Source: Flavobacterium cupreum (GTDB lineage Bacteria > Bacteroidota > Bacteroidia > Flavobacteriales > Flavobacteriaceae). From it: a stretch of DNA of 64,000 nucleotides. The position numbers were made by a program, and so were the translations under genes. The DNA is taken from contig NZ_QWDM01000001.1 of assembly GCF_003996965.1 (NCBI RefSeq), positions 434,001 to 498,000 on the forward strand, read 5' to 3'. A model generated the notes under the pieces. It was not told where the DNA came from and did no database searches. It saw only the letters and a program-made list of their open reading frames with translations. Numbering within the stretch: position 1 is the stretch's first letter; every line of letters begins with the position of its first letter. Of this stretch, positions 8,762 through 17,460 are shown piece after piece.

Positions 8762-8995
8762 TTATTCCGCCTCCAAATAGGGATTTAGAATTTCGGCTAA
8801 TTCGTTCAGCCAGTAAAAGTTATTTTCTACACCGTTTTGGGGAGTTTCCTTTTCCCGCATCACTCCTAAGGCCAGTGTATAATTTACCTGTCTAATTACC
8901 TTAGCCATATCCTCCGGGGCTATGGTGTGGTTAAAAAAATCAATTAGCCTTGCTTCGGCTTCTTTTGAAAAAGTGTTTGTACTCATATCTTCCAT
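8762..8995 (-). CDS. Small hypothetical protein (77 aa)
   Basis: This is an acidic 77-residue protein (MEDMSTNTFSKEAEARL at the N-terminus, ending NPYLEAE) with alternating helix-forming segments and no signal peptide or membrane segment. The start could equally be the internal ATG at residue 4 (MSTNTF). It has balanced codon use and a clear stop, and it stands alone on the minus strand, so I think it is real. I recognise no domain. Confidence 0.6.
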   Translation of the reverse strand: MEDMSTNTFSKEAEARLIDFFNHTIAPEDMAKVIRQVNYTLALGVMREKETPQNGVENNFYWLNELAEILNPYLEAE

Positions 8996-9450
8996 TTTTA
9001 GTGAATATAAAACCTGTTACAGGTAATTTTAATACGTTCTTAATGTGAAGATTTAAGAGCTGCAAACATAAGAATAAACTTTTATACTTTAAAGATTTTT
9101 CTTACTTTTTTTTTCTGTCGCAATGTTACAAAAAAGAAACTATAAAAAAGGAACATAAATCAATTTGAATTTTAATCAGATGATAGAAATCGTGACAAAA
9201 TTATTTTTATTTTGACTTTGTCACAAAAACCGTTTCAAAATTTTTGTTTCTTTTTTTTGAAACAGAAATTTTGAAACGAAAATGGTTGCAAATTTATTAT
9301 TTATATTAGTTTGTCACAGCTTCAAAAGTTCGGTTTTGGAATAAATTGATAATCGTTAACGACGCAAAAACACTCCTTATTTTTTCAATCTTTTTCATAA
9401 CTTCGCTTTAACTCTAGTAATGTACTACCTTACTTAAAAATCAAAACCAA
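8996..9450. other. Gene-free gap with inverted repeats
   Basis: No credible ORF is present. TTTGTCAC occurs at 9217-9224 and 9310-9317 and its complement GTGACAAA at 9192-9199. Next to it is a 21-nt imperfect inverted repeat (9230-9250 against 9259-9279, two mismatches, core CGTTTCAAAATTT) separated by eight T. It lies upstream of the gene at 9451, and either promoter-region control or a transcript end is possible. Confidence 0.5.
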
Positions 9451-9861
9451 ATGATCAGAATTGAATTTGAAGAGCCTAATGTAGAAGTTTGCAATTGCTG
9501 CAATAATGAAATTATTAGACTCACTCGATTTGTTTTTAAAGATGAAGATGCATTTGCAGTTTATTATTTAAAATTTACGAAAGGGCATGACGATAAATTT
9601 GTAACCGGAATAATTAGTATTGGTGACTGGGGAACAGATTATCCTAAAAATAGATTTGCATTTCCATTTAGAATCTGGACCAATGAAAATAATTATCAGG
9701 TAGGTTTAATGGATAAAGATGAATCAGAGTGGCAGCAAGATTTACTTGGAACTATTTTAGACAGGAAAGATGCATTAAATCATCCTTGGATTAAGGAAGT
9801 ATTCCACATTACAGATCATATTGTAGATGAAGATAAAGTGTTGATTGAGTATTTTAATTAA
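9451..9861 (+). CDS. Hypothetical protein with CxCC motif (136 aa)
   Basis: This 136-residue acidic soluble protein has no signal peptide. A Cys cluster (EVCNCCNNEI, residues 12-21) near the N-terminus suggests possible metal binding, but no second cluster is seen. The middle alternates beta-strand-like stretches with conserved-looking aromatic positions (GDWGTDYPKNRFAFPFRIW). It ends 63 nt before the response regulator at 9925, on the same strand. I do not recognise the family. The general look (small, acidic, Trp-rich) is like bacterial immunity-type or DUF proteins, but nothing proves that. Confidence 0.65.
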   Translation: MIRIEFEEPNVEVCNCCNNEIIRLTRFVFKDEDAFAVYYLKFTKGHDDKFVTGIISIGDWGTDYPKNRFAFPFRIWTNENNYQVGLMDKDESEWQQDLLGTILDRKDALNHPWIKEVFHITDHIVDEDKVLIEYFN

Positions 9862-9924
9862 TAAAGCCCAAATTATAAAAATTGCGCACTCAATTAAATA
9901 AACTACCTTCACCAAAAACACCAA

Positions 9925-10350
9925 ATGAACAAAGGCGGGCCGATTATTATTATAGAAGACGATTTAGATGATCAGGAAATTTTAACTGATATTTTTAAAG
10001 ATCTTAATTATAGGAATGAAATCATCTTTTTTGCTGAAGGCGAAAAGGCTTTAGAATACTTAACCTCTACAGATATTGAGCCTTTTATTATTTTCTCTGA
10101 TATCAATATGCCCAAGTTAAGCGGTATGGAATTAAGGGCAAAAATTCATGAAAATGAAGATTTAAGGCTAAAATCCATTCCGTATTTATTCTTTTCTACT
10201 AGTGCAGAACAAAAACATGTTATAGATGCTTACTCAAAGTCTATTCAGGGCTTTTTTGTTAAACCTTCGGACTATAAAGAAATAAAGGAAACAATAAAAA
10301 CAATTGTAAGCTACTGGGAAACGTGTGTTTCTCCCAACTATGTTAAGTAG
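9925..10350 (+). CDS. Stand-alone response regulator receiver domain (CheY-like)
   Basis: The 141-residue protein is a single REC domain. Visible features are the acidic pocket E11-D12-D13, the phospho-acceptor D59 (FSDINMPKLSG), the switch Ser/Thr at 91-92 (LFFSTS) and K113 in FFVKPS. There is no output domain, so it must act by protein-protein contact, as in phosphorelays of the Rcp1/CheY type. No histidine kinase lies next to it. The upstream gene (9451) is only 63 nt away and may be cotranscribed. Confidence 0.93.
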   Translation: MNKGGPIIIIEDDLDDQEILTDIFKDLNYRNEIIFFAEGEKALEYLTSTDIEPFIIFSDINMPKLSGMELRAKIHENEDLRLKSIPYLFFSTSAEQKHVIDAYSKSIQGFFVKPSDYKEIKETIKTIVSYWETCVSPNYVK

Positions 10351-10579
10351 ATAAACTTCTTTTGTAACTTTTTAATCAATTAAGATGCCTTAAAGATCAC
10401 ATTCAGGACATGAATTTGTGCTGAAATTTACATTTCAATTGCTTTTCCATAAAACATTATTTTTGAGACAAACTCCTATTTATAAGGATTTCCCAACTTT
10501 TTTGCCTTAATCTATACCACAATAAGAAAATATTATAATGAAATTATATGATTATCAGAAAAACTGCCATACATTTGCC

Positions 10580-10602
10580 TAACGGTGTTAAACAATTTAA
10601 TA
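10580..10602. promoter_or_regulatory. Operator-like site upstream of the TetR gene
   Basis: The 11-nt core TAACGGTGTTA (two 5-nt arms apart from position variation) is followed by ATTTAATA. It lies 11 nt before the TetR ATG and matches the four sites at 11221-11444, so it is probably where the repressor controls its own gene. Confidence 0.6.
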
Positions 10603-10612
10603 CTTAATCAAA

Positions 10613-11206
10613 ATGGCAAGTAAAGATCGAATTTTAAGACAAAAAGAAGAAACAAGAAGTAACATTCTTGATGCTGCTTATGCTATCGTTAAAGAAGAAG
10701 GATGGCAAGGTCTGAGTATGCGAAAGATCGCTGATAAGATTGAATACACTGCTCCTATCATCTACGAATACTTTTCTAACAAGGATGCTATTTTACGGGA
10801 ATTAACCGGCAAAGGTTTTATGAAATTGGGCAGGGAACTTGAAAGTGCCAAAGCTAAATTTGAAAAACCCGAAGAGCAGATAGAAGCTATGTGGATGGCT
10901 TACTGGGATTTTGCGTTTACAGATACCGAAATGTATCAGGTCATGTTTGGGGTTCAAATGAACTGTTGTTCGGAACAATGTGATGCCTCTAAAACACCTT
11001 ACAAATTATTTACTTCTGTAATTGCTGAAATTATGAAAAGCAGTAGTCCAACGGAAGAGGTTATCAAACAAAAATATTTTACTTTCTTTTCTGTGATTCA
11101 TGGTTTGATTGCCATTAACATCATTAATAAAAGTGATATCATGGCAACCATAAATGCCCAAATCTTAAAAGATGCGATTGGTGGCATTATAAAATCAATA
11201 CAATAA
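10613..11206 (+). CDS. TetR/AcrR family transcriptional regulator
   Basis: This 197-residue repressor has an N-terminal TetR helix-turn-helix (residues about 12-60: SNILDAAYAIVKEEGW, then LSMRKIADKI, then IIYEYFSNKDAILREL). A helical ligand-binding domain follows, with a Cys-rich stretch (NCCSEQCDAS, about 120-130) that is unusual and might sense thiol-reactive or metal ligands. It precedes the RND genes on the same strand with a 320-nt gap holding four copies of an operator-like repeat; a fifth copy is in its own promoter. The simplest reading is an autoregulated local repressor of the efflux operon, relieved by a pump substrate. Confidence 0.9.
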   Translation: MASKDRILRQKEETRSNILDAAYAIVKEEGWQGLSMRKIADKIEYTAPIIYEYFSNKDAILRELTGKGFMKLGRELESAKAKFEKPEEQIEAMWMAYWDFAFTDTEMYQVMFGVQMNCCSEQCDASKTPYKLFTSVIAEIMKSSSPTEEVIKQKYFTFFSVIHGLIAINIINKSDIMATINAQILKDAIGGIIKSIQ

Positions 11207-11220
11207 AAAAAATTTCATTT

Positions 11221-11444
11221 TTACTTAACAGTGATAAATGATTTAATAGGTAATTTAGCAGAAGCTATTTTTTTACTACTTTACTTAACAGTGTTAGAAA
11301 ATTTAATAAAGTAATATAGGGCCTTTTTTTTCTGCATTACTTAACAGTGATAAATAATTTAATACCAATTATGAGATAGATTTGGCAAACAGGAATATAT
11401 GAAATTTTACACCTATTTACTTAACGATGTTAGAAAATTTAATA
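11221..11444. promoter_or_regulatory. Array of four operator-like repeats upstream of the RND operon
   Basis: Four 28-nt copies start at 11221, 11281, 11337 and 11417 (spacings 60, 56 and 80). The invariant parts are TTACTTAAC, then TG, then TA, and an ending ATTTAATA. The core TAACAGTGTTA is an 11-nt odd palindrome in copy 2; copies 1 and 3 have A instead of T at one arm position. A fifth copy precedes the TetR gene at 10580. This is most likely a multi-site TetR operator. The spacings 60 and 56 are not multiples of 10.5 throughout, so strict helical phasing is not obvious. Confidence 0.7.
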
Positions 11445-11525
11445 CCCTTAAAAATGAATTCAGATAATACCCAAAATAAATTTTTAAAAAACGAGAATGT
11501 CCAACAAATTAAAACCAATATTAAA

Positions 11526-12668
11526 ATGAAAAATGTAATTATAACCAGCTTTATACTGGCACTGGTACTGAGTAGTTGTGCTGATAAATCCCAGGCACCA
11601 GCTGCTGCACCGGCACCGCTTTTACCGGTTTCGGTAATCACAAGTGCCAACACAACTACAGATGCTGAATACCCTGCTGCTATACAAGGAACTGTAGATG
11701 TAGAAATCCGTCCACAGGTAAGTGGAAATTTAGACCGCGTTCTGGTAGATGAAGGAGCATATGTTTCTAAAGGTCAGACTTTATTCAAAATAAACGAACG
11801 TCCTTTCCGTGAGCAGTTAAACAATGCTTTGGCCAGTCTTCACGCTTACGAAGCTGCTTTGATCAACGCTCAGTTAGAGGTAGATAAATTGACTCCTTTG
11901 GTACAAAATAAAGTAGTTTCCGACTATCAGCTGAAAACAGCGAAAGCATCTCAGAAAATTGCTGCTGCCAACATCGAACAGGCAAAAGCAATGGTAGCAT
12001 CTGCTAAAATCAATTTAGGTTATACAAATGTGACGGCTCCGGTAAGTGGTTATATCGGAAGATTGCCTAAAAAACAAGGAAGCCTCGTTTCTGCCACAGA
12101 TGTTGAAGCTTTAACAACGCTTTCTGATGTACATGAAGTTTTTGCTTATTTCTCTTTAAGTGAAACGGATTTCATCAACTTTAAATCCCAATATGCAGGA
12201 AACAGCATTGGAGACAAAATCAAAAAATTACCTCCGGTTTCTTTAATATTAGCCGATAACAATGCCTACCCGCAAACGGGAAAAATTGACATGGTGGATG
12301 GTCAGTTTGATAAAACTACCGGTGCTATTACCTTAAGAGCTACTTTCCCAAATGCAAACGGAACGCTACGTTCCGGAAACACAGGCAAGATTCGTTTAGG
12401 ACTTCAGCATGACGATGCTATTTTGGTTCCGCAGTCGGCTACGATTGAAATGCAGGATAAAGTTTTCGTCTTTACTGTAGGAACTGACAATAAAGTAACC
12501 AAAATGCCAATTACCGTAATCGGTAAAAGCGGTACCAACTATCTTATTAAGGATGGTGTAAAATCGGGTGACCAGATTGTATTGAGCGGTATCGACAAAC
12601 TTCAGGAAGGTCAGTTGATTCAGCCTGAGAAATCTGCCAAGGTTGCACAAATAACTAACAAAAAATAA
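11526..12668 (+). CDS. RND periplasmic adaptor (AcrA/MexA type) lipoprotein
   Basis: This is the membrane-fusion subunit of the second pump. I choose the ATG at 11526 (380 residues) because it gives a lipoprotein signal ending ALVLSSC with C18. The upstream in-frame ATG at 11427 falls inside operator copy 4 and would add 33 hydrophilic residues. The protein has the AcrA order: lipoyl half (VEIRPQVSGNLDRVLVDEGAYVSKGQTLF), helical hairpin (about 85-155), second lipoyl half (VTAPVSGYIGRLPKKQGSLV), beta-barrel and membrane-proximal domain. The permease follows after 11 nt. Confidence 0.93.
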   Translation: MKNVIITSFILALVLSSCADKSQAPAAAPAPLLPVSVITSANTTTDAEYPAAIQGTVDVEIRPQVSGNLDRVLVDEGAYVSKGQTLFKINERPFREQLNNALASLHAYEAALINAQLEVDKLTPLVQNKVVSDYQLKTAKASQKIAAANIEQAKAMVASAKINLGYTNVTAPVSGYIGRLPKKQGSLVSATDVEALTTLSDVHEVFAYFSLSETDFINFKSQYAGNSIGDKIKKLPPVSLILADNNAYPQTGKIDMVDGQFDKTTGAITLRATFPNANGTLRSGNTGKIRLGLQHDDAILVPQSATIEMQDKVFVFTVGTDNKVTKMPITVIGKSGTNYLIKDGVKSGDQIVLSGIDKLQEGQLIQPEKSAKVAQITNKK

Positions 12669-12679
12669 TTTTTACGAAA

Positions 12680-15600
12680 ATGTTCAAAATATTTATACAA
12701 AGACCCGTACTGGCAACCGTTATCTCCATTTTACTGGTGATCCTGGGAGTACTTGGACTTACAAAGTTGCCTTTACAACAGTTTCCTGATATTGCGCCGC
12801 CATCGGTTTTGGTAACGGCGGTTTATCCGGGAGCGAACGCAGAAACGGTTTTACGTTCTGTAGCCCCTTCTCTGGAAGAATCTATAAACGGGGTTGAAAA
12901 CATGACTTACATGAGTTCAACAGCCAGTAATGACGGTACTTTAGCAATTACAGTTTTCTTTAAACTGGGTACAGATGCAGATCAGGCTGCTGTAAACGTT
13001 CAGAACAGGGTCGCACAGGCTACCAGCCAGCTGCCTTCAGAGGTGGTACAGCAAGGTGTAATCACGGCAAAACAACAAAACAGTTTTATTATGGCAATCG
13101 GTATGTATACCGAAGACGAAGCCAAATACGACCAGACTTTTGTTGCCAATTATGCCCAAATTAATATTATTCCTGAAATCAAACGTATTCCGGGTGTAGG
13201 TTCGGCTGCTATTTTTGGTGGTACAAAAGATTACTCCATGCGTGTCTGGTTAAACCCTACACAAATGTCGACTCATAATGTTACGCCAAATGAAGTGATG
13301 GCCGCTATTCAGGACAAAAGTTTAGAGGCTGCTCCGGGTAAATTTGGAGAAAGAAGTAAAGAAGTTTTCGAATATGTGATTAAATACAAAGGAAAACTAA
13401 CCAAACCGGAAGATTACCAAAACATTGCCATTCGTTCTAATGCTGATGGTTCTGTACTTCGCTTAAAAGATGTGGCGCGAGTGGAACTTGGTGCTTACTC
13501 TTACAACAGTTTAACACGTCTTAATGGTAAAAAAGGAGTTGTAATTGGTATTATTCAATTGGCAGGTTCTAACTCTAATGATATTCAGGTTGCGATCAAC
13601 AAATTGATGGTTAAAGCCTCAAAAGATTTTCCTTCGGGAATAAAACACAATATTTTCTATAGTACAAAAGTTTCGTTAGATCAGTCTATCGAGCAGGTAG
13701 AACATACTTTGATTGAAGCTTTTATACTGGTATTTATTGTGGTATTTATTTTCCTTCAGGACTTTAGATCAACATTAATCCCGGCGATTGCTGTTCCCGT
13801 AGCAATTTTAGGAACGTTCTTTTTCATGCAGTTATTCGGATTCTCGATTAACCTTCTGACACTTTTCGCTTTAATCCTGGCGATTGGTATTGTGGTTGAT
13901 GATGCGATTGTCGTCGTCGAGGCCGTGCATGCGAAAATGGAGCATAAACATCTGTCTCCAAAAGCAGCAACTCATGAAGCAATGCACGAAATTACGGGTG
14001 CTATTATCTCGATTACGCTGGTAATGGCTGCTGTATTCCTGCCGGTAGGTTTTATGGAAGGTTCAACGGGTGTATTCTACCGCCAGTTTGCTTTCACAAT
14101 GGCAATTGCAATTGTAATTTCAGCTGTAAATGCCCTTACTTTAAGCCCTGCCCTTGCCGCTTTATTCCTAAAAGACAATCACGCGGCACACGATGGAGAA
14201 ACGCCATATGTTAAACAAGGATTTAAAGAAAAATTCTTTACCGGATTTAACAACAGTTTCAATGCTCTAACCAACCGTTATGTGGGCGGGTTAAAATTCT
14301 TAATCCGCAACAAATGGGTGAGTTTAGGAGGTTTGGCTTTAATTACTTTCGCTACGGTTGTAATGGTTAAAACAACTCCTGCCGGATTTATTCCAACGGA
14401 AGATCAGGGATTTATTGCGATTGCGGTGAATACGCCTTCAGGAACATCACTTGATGGAACCCAGAAAGTAATGACGCAGGCAGAAAATACGTTAAGAGGT
14501 CTTGATGCTTCAAGATTTGTAACGGCAATATCCGGTTTCAACTTATTGACGAACTCTACTAGTCCTTCTTCAGCAGTTGTTTTCGTATTGCTGAAACCAA
14601 ATGAAGAGCGCGGAGATATCAAAAATATCGACGAAATCATGAATCAGGTTCGTGGCAAATTAGGCGCGATTTCAGGAGGAAGTTTCTTCGTATTCAGTTT
14701 CCCAACCGTTCCGGGTTTTAGTAATGTTGAAGCTTTGGATTTAGTATTACAGGATAAAACCGGTGGTAAACTGGATAAGTTTAGCGGAATCTCACAAACG
14801 TTCATTGGAGAATTAATGAAACGTCCGGAAATTGCCGTAGCCTTTACGAGTTTCAAAGCCGATTATCCACAATTACAATTGGATATCAACGATGAGAAAG
14901 CCGATCAGCTGGGCGTAAAAGTCAAAGATATACTGCAGACGATGCAGGCTTATTTTGGTAGTGCACAAGCCTCTGACTTTAACCGATTTGGTAAATATTA
15001 CCGAGTGGTGGTTCAGGCCGATATTGCCGACAGAGCAGATCCGTCCGCTATTGACCGTGTGTTTGTCAAAAACAAAAACGGTGAAATGGTTCCGATCAAT
15101 ACTTTGGTAAAACTAACGCGTATTTATGGTTCGGAAACAGCTTCAAGATATAACCTGTTCAACTCTATTTCGATCAATGCGATTCCAAAACCTGGATTCA
15201 GTTCGGGAGATGCCATCAAAGCAATTGAAGAAGTGGCAGCACAGCAATTACCTGCAGGGTACAGTTATGAGTTCTCAGGACAAACCCGTGAAGAAATTTC
15301 TTCCGGAGGACAGTCGGCAACTATTTTCTTATTGTGTCTGATATTCATCTATTTCTTACTTGCTGCACAATATGAAAGTTACATTTTGCCTCTGGCCGTA
15401 ATTTTATCCATCCCTGCAGGTATTTTTGGAGTATTCGTAGCGATTGGTTTAACCGGAATCGAAAATAACATTTACGTACAGGTTGCACTGGTCATGCTTA
15501 TCGGACTGCTCGCTAAGAATGCGATTCTGATCGTCGAGTTCGCGGTACAAAAAAGAAAATCAGGTCAGGCATTGGTCAAAGCTTCCATAGACGCCGCCAA

Positions 15601-15844
15601 ACTGCGTTTACGTCCGATTATCATGACATCATTAGCTTTCGTTGTTGGATTGATTCCGATGATGAGTGCCAAAGGTCCATCGGCTCAGGGTAACCACTCA
15701 ATAAGTATTGGTGCCGCCGGAGGTATGATTTCGGGAGTAATTCTGGGATTGTTTATCATCCCTGTTTTATTCATCGTATTCCAGTATTTACAAGAAAAAG
15801 TTACCGGAAAACCGATAGCTGTAATTCATAACGAAGAAAAATAA
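12680..15844 (+). CDS. RND efflux permease, HAE1 family (AcrB/MexB type)
   Basis: This proton-driven drug antiporter has 1054 residues, close to AcrB (1049). It keeps the complete proton relay: D407-D408 in TM4 (GIVVDDAIVVVEA, same numbering as AcrB) and the TM10 lysine K946 (GLLAKNAILIVEF). The N-terminus is the HAE1 signature MFKIFIQRPVLATVISILLV. Two large periplasmic loops hold the porter and docking subdomains. It should export a broad range of hydrophobic compounds, in trimer form, with the adaptor upstream and TolC-like lipoprotein downstream. A small membrane ORF begins 3 nt after its stop. Confidence 0.96.
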   Translation: MFKIFIQRPVLATVISILLVILGVLGLTKLPLQQFPDIAPPSVLVTAVYPGANAETVLRSVAPSLEESINGVENMTYMSSTASNDGTLAITVFFKLGTDADQAAVNVQNRVAQATSQLPSEVVQQGVITAKQQNSFIMAIGMYTEDEAKYDQTFVANYAQINIIPEIKRIPGVGSAAIFGGTKDYSMRVWLNPTQMSTHNVTPNEVMAAIQDKSLEAAPGKFGERSKEVFEYVIKYKGKLTKPEDYQNIAIRSNADGSVLRLKDVARVELGAYSYNSLTRLNGKKGVVIGIIQLAGSNSNDIQVAINKLMVKASKDFPSGIKHNIFYSTKVSLDQSIEQVEHTLIEAFILVFIVVFIFLQDFRSTLIPAIAVPVAILGTFFFMQLFGFSINLLTLFALILAIGIVVDDAIVVVEAVHAKMEHKHLSPKAATHEAMHEITGAIISITLVMAAVFLPVGFMEGSTGVFYRQFAFTMAIAIVISAVNALTLSPALAALFLKDNHAAHDGETPYVKQGFKEKFFTGFNNSFNALTNRYVGGLKFLIRNKWVSLGGLALITFATVVMVKTTPAGFIPTEDQGFIAIAVNTPSGTSLDGTQKVMTQAENTLRGLDASRFVTAISGFNLLTNSTSPSSAVVFVLLKPNEERGDIKNIDEIMNQVRGKLGAISGGSFFVFSFPTVPGFSNVEALDLVLQDKTGGKLDKFSGISQTFIGELMKRPEIAVAFTSFKADYPQLQLDINDEKADQLGVKVKDILQTMQAYFGSAQASDFNRFGKYYRVVVQADIADRADPSAIDRVFVKNKNGEMVPINTLVKLTRIYGSETASRYNLFNSISINAIPKPGFSSGDAIKAIEEVAAQQLPAGYSYEFSGQTREEISSGGQSATIFLLCLIFIYFLLAAQYESYILPLAVILSIPAGIFGVFVAIGLTGIENNIYVQVALVMLIGLLAKNAILIVEFAVQKRKSGQALVKASIDAAKLRLRPIIMTSLAFVVGLIPMMSAKGPSAQGNHSISIGAAGGMISGVILGLFIIPVLFIVFQYLQEKVTGKPIAVIHNEEK

Positions 15845-15847
15845 AAA

Positions 15848-15961
15848 ATGGAAAATTATATAACGACAATACTGGTGACCATTATTACGGGCATCGCTTA
15901 CATATCCTATAAAATTTCAAGAGATCTTGACACCAGAAAAGATACTTGTAAAGAAATTTAA
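15848..15961 (+). CDS. Small single-pass membrane protein inside the RND operon (37 aa)
   Basis: The ATG at 15848, three nt after the permease stop, opens a 37-codon frame whose product starts MENYITTILVTIITGIAYI. One hydrophobic helix (about 5-21) is followed by a basic/acidic tail (SRDLDTRKDTCKEI) with one Cys. Its TAA shares its last A with the ATG of the TolC gene (TAATG), so the two would be translationally coupled. Position and topology recall AcrZ, the 49-residue partner of E. coli AcrB, but no sequence relation is claimed. It could instead be only a translation bridge. Confidence 0.6.
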   Translation: MENYITTILVTIITGIAYISYKISRDLDTRKDTCKEI

Positions 15962-17394
15962 TGACAACATATAAAATGAAAAAGTATATAACCAAAATCG
16001 TGATGGTCGCTTTCCTGATCGTTACAGTAATATCCTGTAAGGTTTCGAAGGATATTGAAACTCCAAAAGATGCATTTCCTGAAAATTTCAGGAATGCATC
16101 GGTTTCAAACGATACAACAAGTATCGGTGATGTGGAGTGGAAAAATTTCTTTACGGAAAAAGATATTATCGAATTAATCGATAGTGCCGTAACCCGAAAT
16201 AATGATTTACAAATCGCTGTTAAAAACATCGAAATTGCCCAGTATAGATTCACACAATCGAAATGGAACAATGTTCCACAGGTAAATTTATCCGTAACAG
16301 CAAGTACCAGTAATCCGTCTGACAACAGTTTTACAGGAAAAAACCTGAGTCAGGCTTTAGGCCAGAAACACATTGACGATTATTCTGCCGGAGCAACACT
16401 TTCCTGGGAAGCTGATATCTGGGGTAAAATCCGTAGTCAGAAAAAAGGGGCTTTTGCCAGTTACCTGCAATCAGAAGAAGTTAAAAAAGCATTGCAGACT
16501 ACTATTGTAGCCAATGTTTCTAAAGGATATTACAATCTTTTGATGCTGGATGCCCAATTGGAAATCGCTAAGAAAAATGTCCAATTGAATGACAGTACCA
16601 CCAATATCATCAAATTAAAATACGATGCCGGACAGGTTACTTCACTGGCTATTCAACAATCGGAAGCACAGAAGTTAAGTGCCGCGCAGCTGGTTCCTTT
16701 ATTGGAACAAAATATTGCGATTCAGGAAAATGCACTCAGTGTATTGACAGGGTCTTTTCCGAATGCTAAAAGAAGAAGTATTCTTTTACGTTCAATTGAA
16801 GTAAAAAACAATACCGCAGTCGGAATTCCTTCTTCACTTGTAAGCAGAAGACCGGATGTAAAAAGTGCCGAATTAGCTTTAAAAATAGCCAATGCCAATG
16901 TTGGAATTACAAAAGCAGATTTGTACCCATCCCTTAAAATTACGGCTCAGGGCGGCGTGAATTCTTTCGAAACCAGTAACTGGTTCAACATTCCGGCTTC
17001 TTTATTTGGAACTGTTGCAGGAGGTTTAACCCAGCCTTTACTCAATAACAAAAGAGTAAGAACACAATACAATATTGCAAAAGCCGAAAGGGAAAAAGCG
17101 GTTTTGAGTTTCAGACAAGCTGTTCTCGTAGCTGTCAGCGAAGTATCTGATGCTTTGGTGAAAGTGGAGAAACTGGAACAACAAAAAACTTTTCTTGAGG
17201 AACGTGTCAAAACATTACAACTGGCTATCAAAAATTCGAATCTGTTATTCAAAAACGGAATGGCTGAATATTTGGAAGTCATCACGGCACAGGCTAATTT
17301 ATTGCAAAGTGAATTAGAACTGGCTAACTTAAAAAGAGAACAATTAGCTGCCAATACCGAGTTATATCGCGCATTGGGCGGAGGTTGGAGATAA
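15961..17394 (+). CDS. TolC-like outer membrane efflux lipoprotein (NodT/OprM family)
   Basis: This 477-residue protein is the exit duct of the second pump. A lipoprotein signal ends VTVISC, with the lipid-bearing Cys at 26 counted from the ATG at 15961, or 21 from the alternative ATG at 15976 (MKKYITK). The TAATG overlap with the small ORF favours 15961; the signal length favours 15976. NodT-family marks are an acidic N-terminal segment, VEWKNFFTEKDIIELIDSAV, the two-fold helical repeat, the motif VSRRPDVKSAELALKIANANVG and a C-terminal coiled-coil segment ending ALGGGWR. A terminator follows. Confidence 0.94.
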   Translation: MTTYKMKKYITKIVMVAFLIVTVISCKVSKDIETPKDAFPENFRNASVSNDTTSIGDVEWKNFFTEKDIIELIDSAVTRNNDLQIAVKNIEIAQYRFTQSKWNNVPQVNLSVTASTSNPSDNSFTGKNLSQALGQKHIDDYSAGATLSWEADIWGKIRSQKKGAFASYLQSEEVKKALQTTIVANVSKGYYNLLMLDAQLEIAKKNVQLNDSTTNIIKLKYDAGQVTSLAIQQSEAQKLSAAQLVPLLEQNIAIQENALSVLTGSFPNAKRRSILLRSIEVKNNTAVGIPSSLVSRRPDVKSAELALKIANANVGITKADLYPSLKITAQGGVNSFETSNWFNIPASLFGTVAGGLTQPLLNNKRVRTQYNIAKAEREKAVLSFRQAVLVAVSEVSDALVKVEKLEQQKTFLEERVKTLQLAIKNSNLLFKNGMAEYLEVITAQANLLQSELELANLKREQLAANTELYRALGGGWR

Positions 17395-17423
17395 TACCCG
17401 TTTTTTAATTATTTATTTGAGTG

Positions 17424-17460
17424 ACGCTGCAGGATTTCGGTTCTGCAGCGTTTTTTTTTT
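17424..17460 (+). terminator. Rho-independent terminator of the second RND operon
   Basis: A 9-bp stem ACGCTGCAG/CTGCAGCGT with a 10-nt loop is followed by ten T, about 30 nt after the TolC stop. Confidence 0.93.

Noticed and set aside
10580..11444. CRISPR array
   Set aside because: The repeats are 23-28 nt, but the spacers (about 28-52 nt) are not uniform, there are only four copies plus one distant, no cas genes exist, and the TetR context explains them as operators.
11427..11525. Upstream in-frame start for the second adaptor
   Set aside because: The ATG lies in operator copy 4 and adds 33 residues ahead of the lipoprotein signal at 11526.
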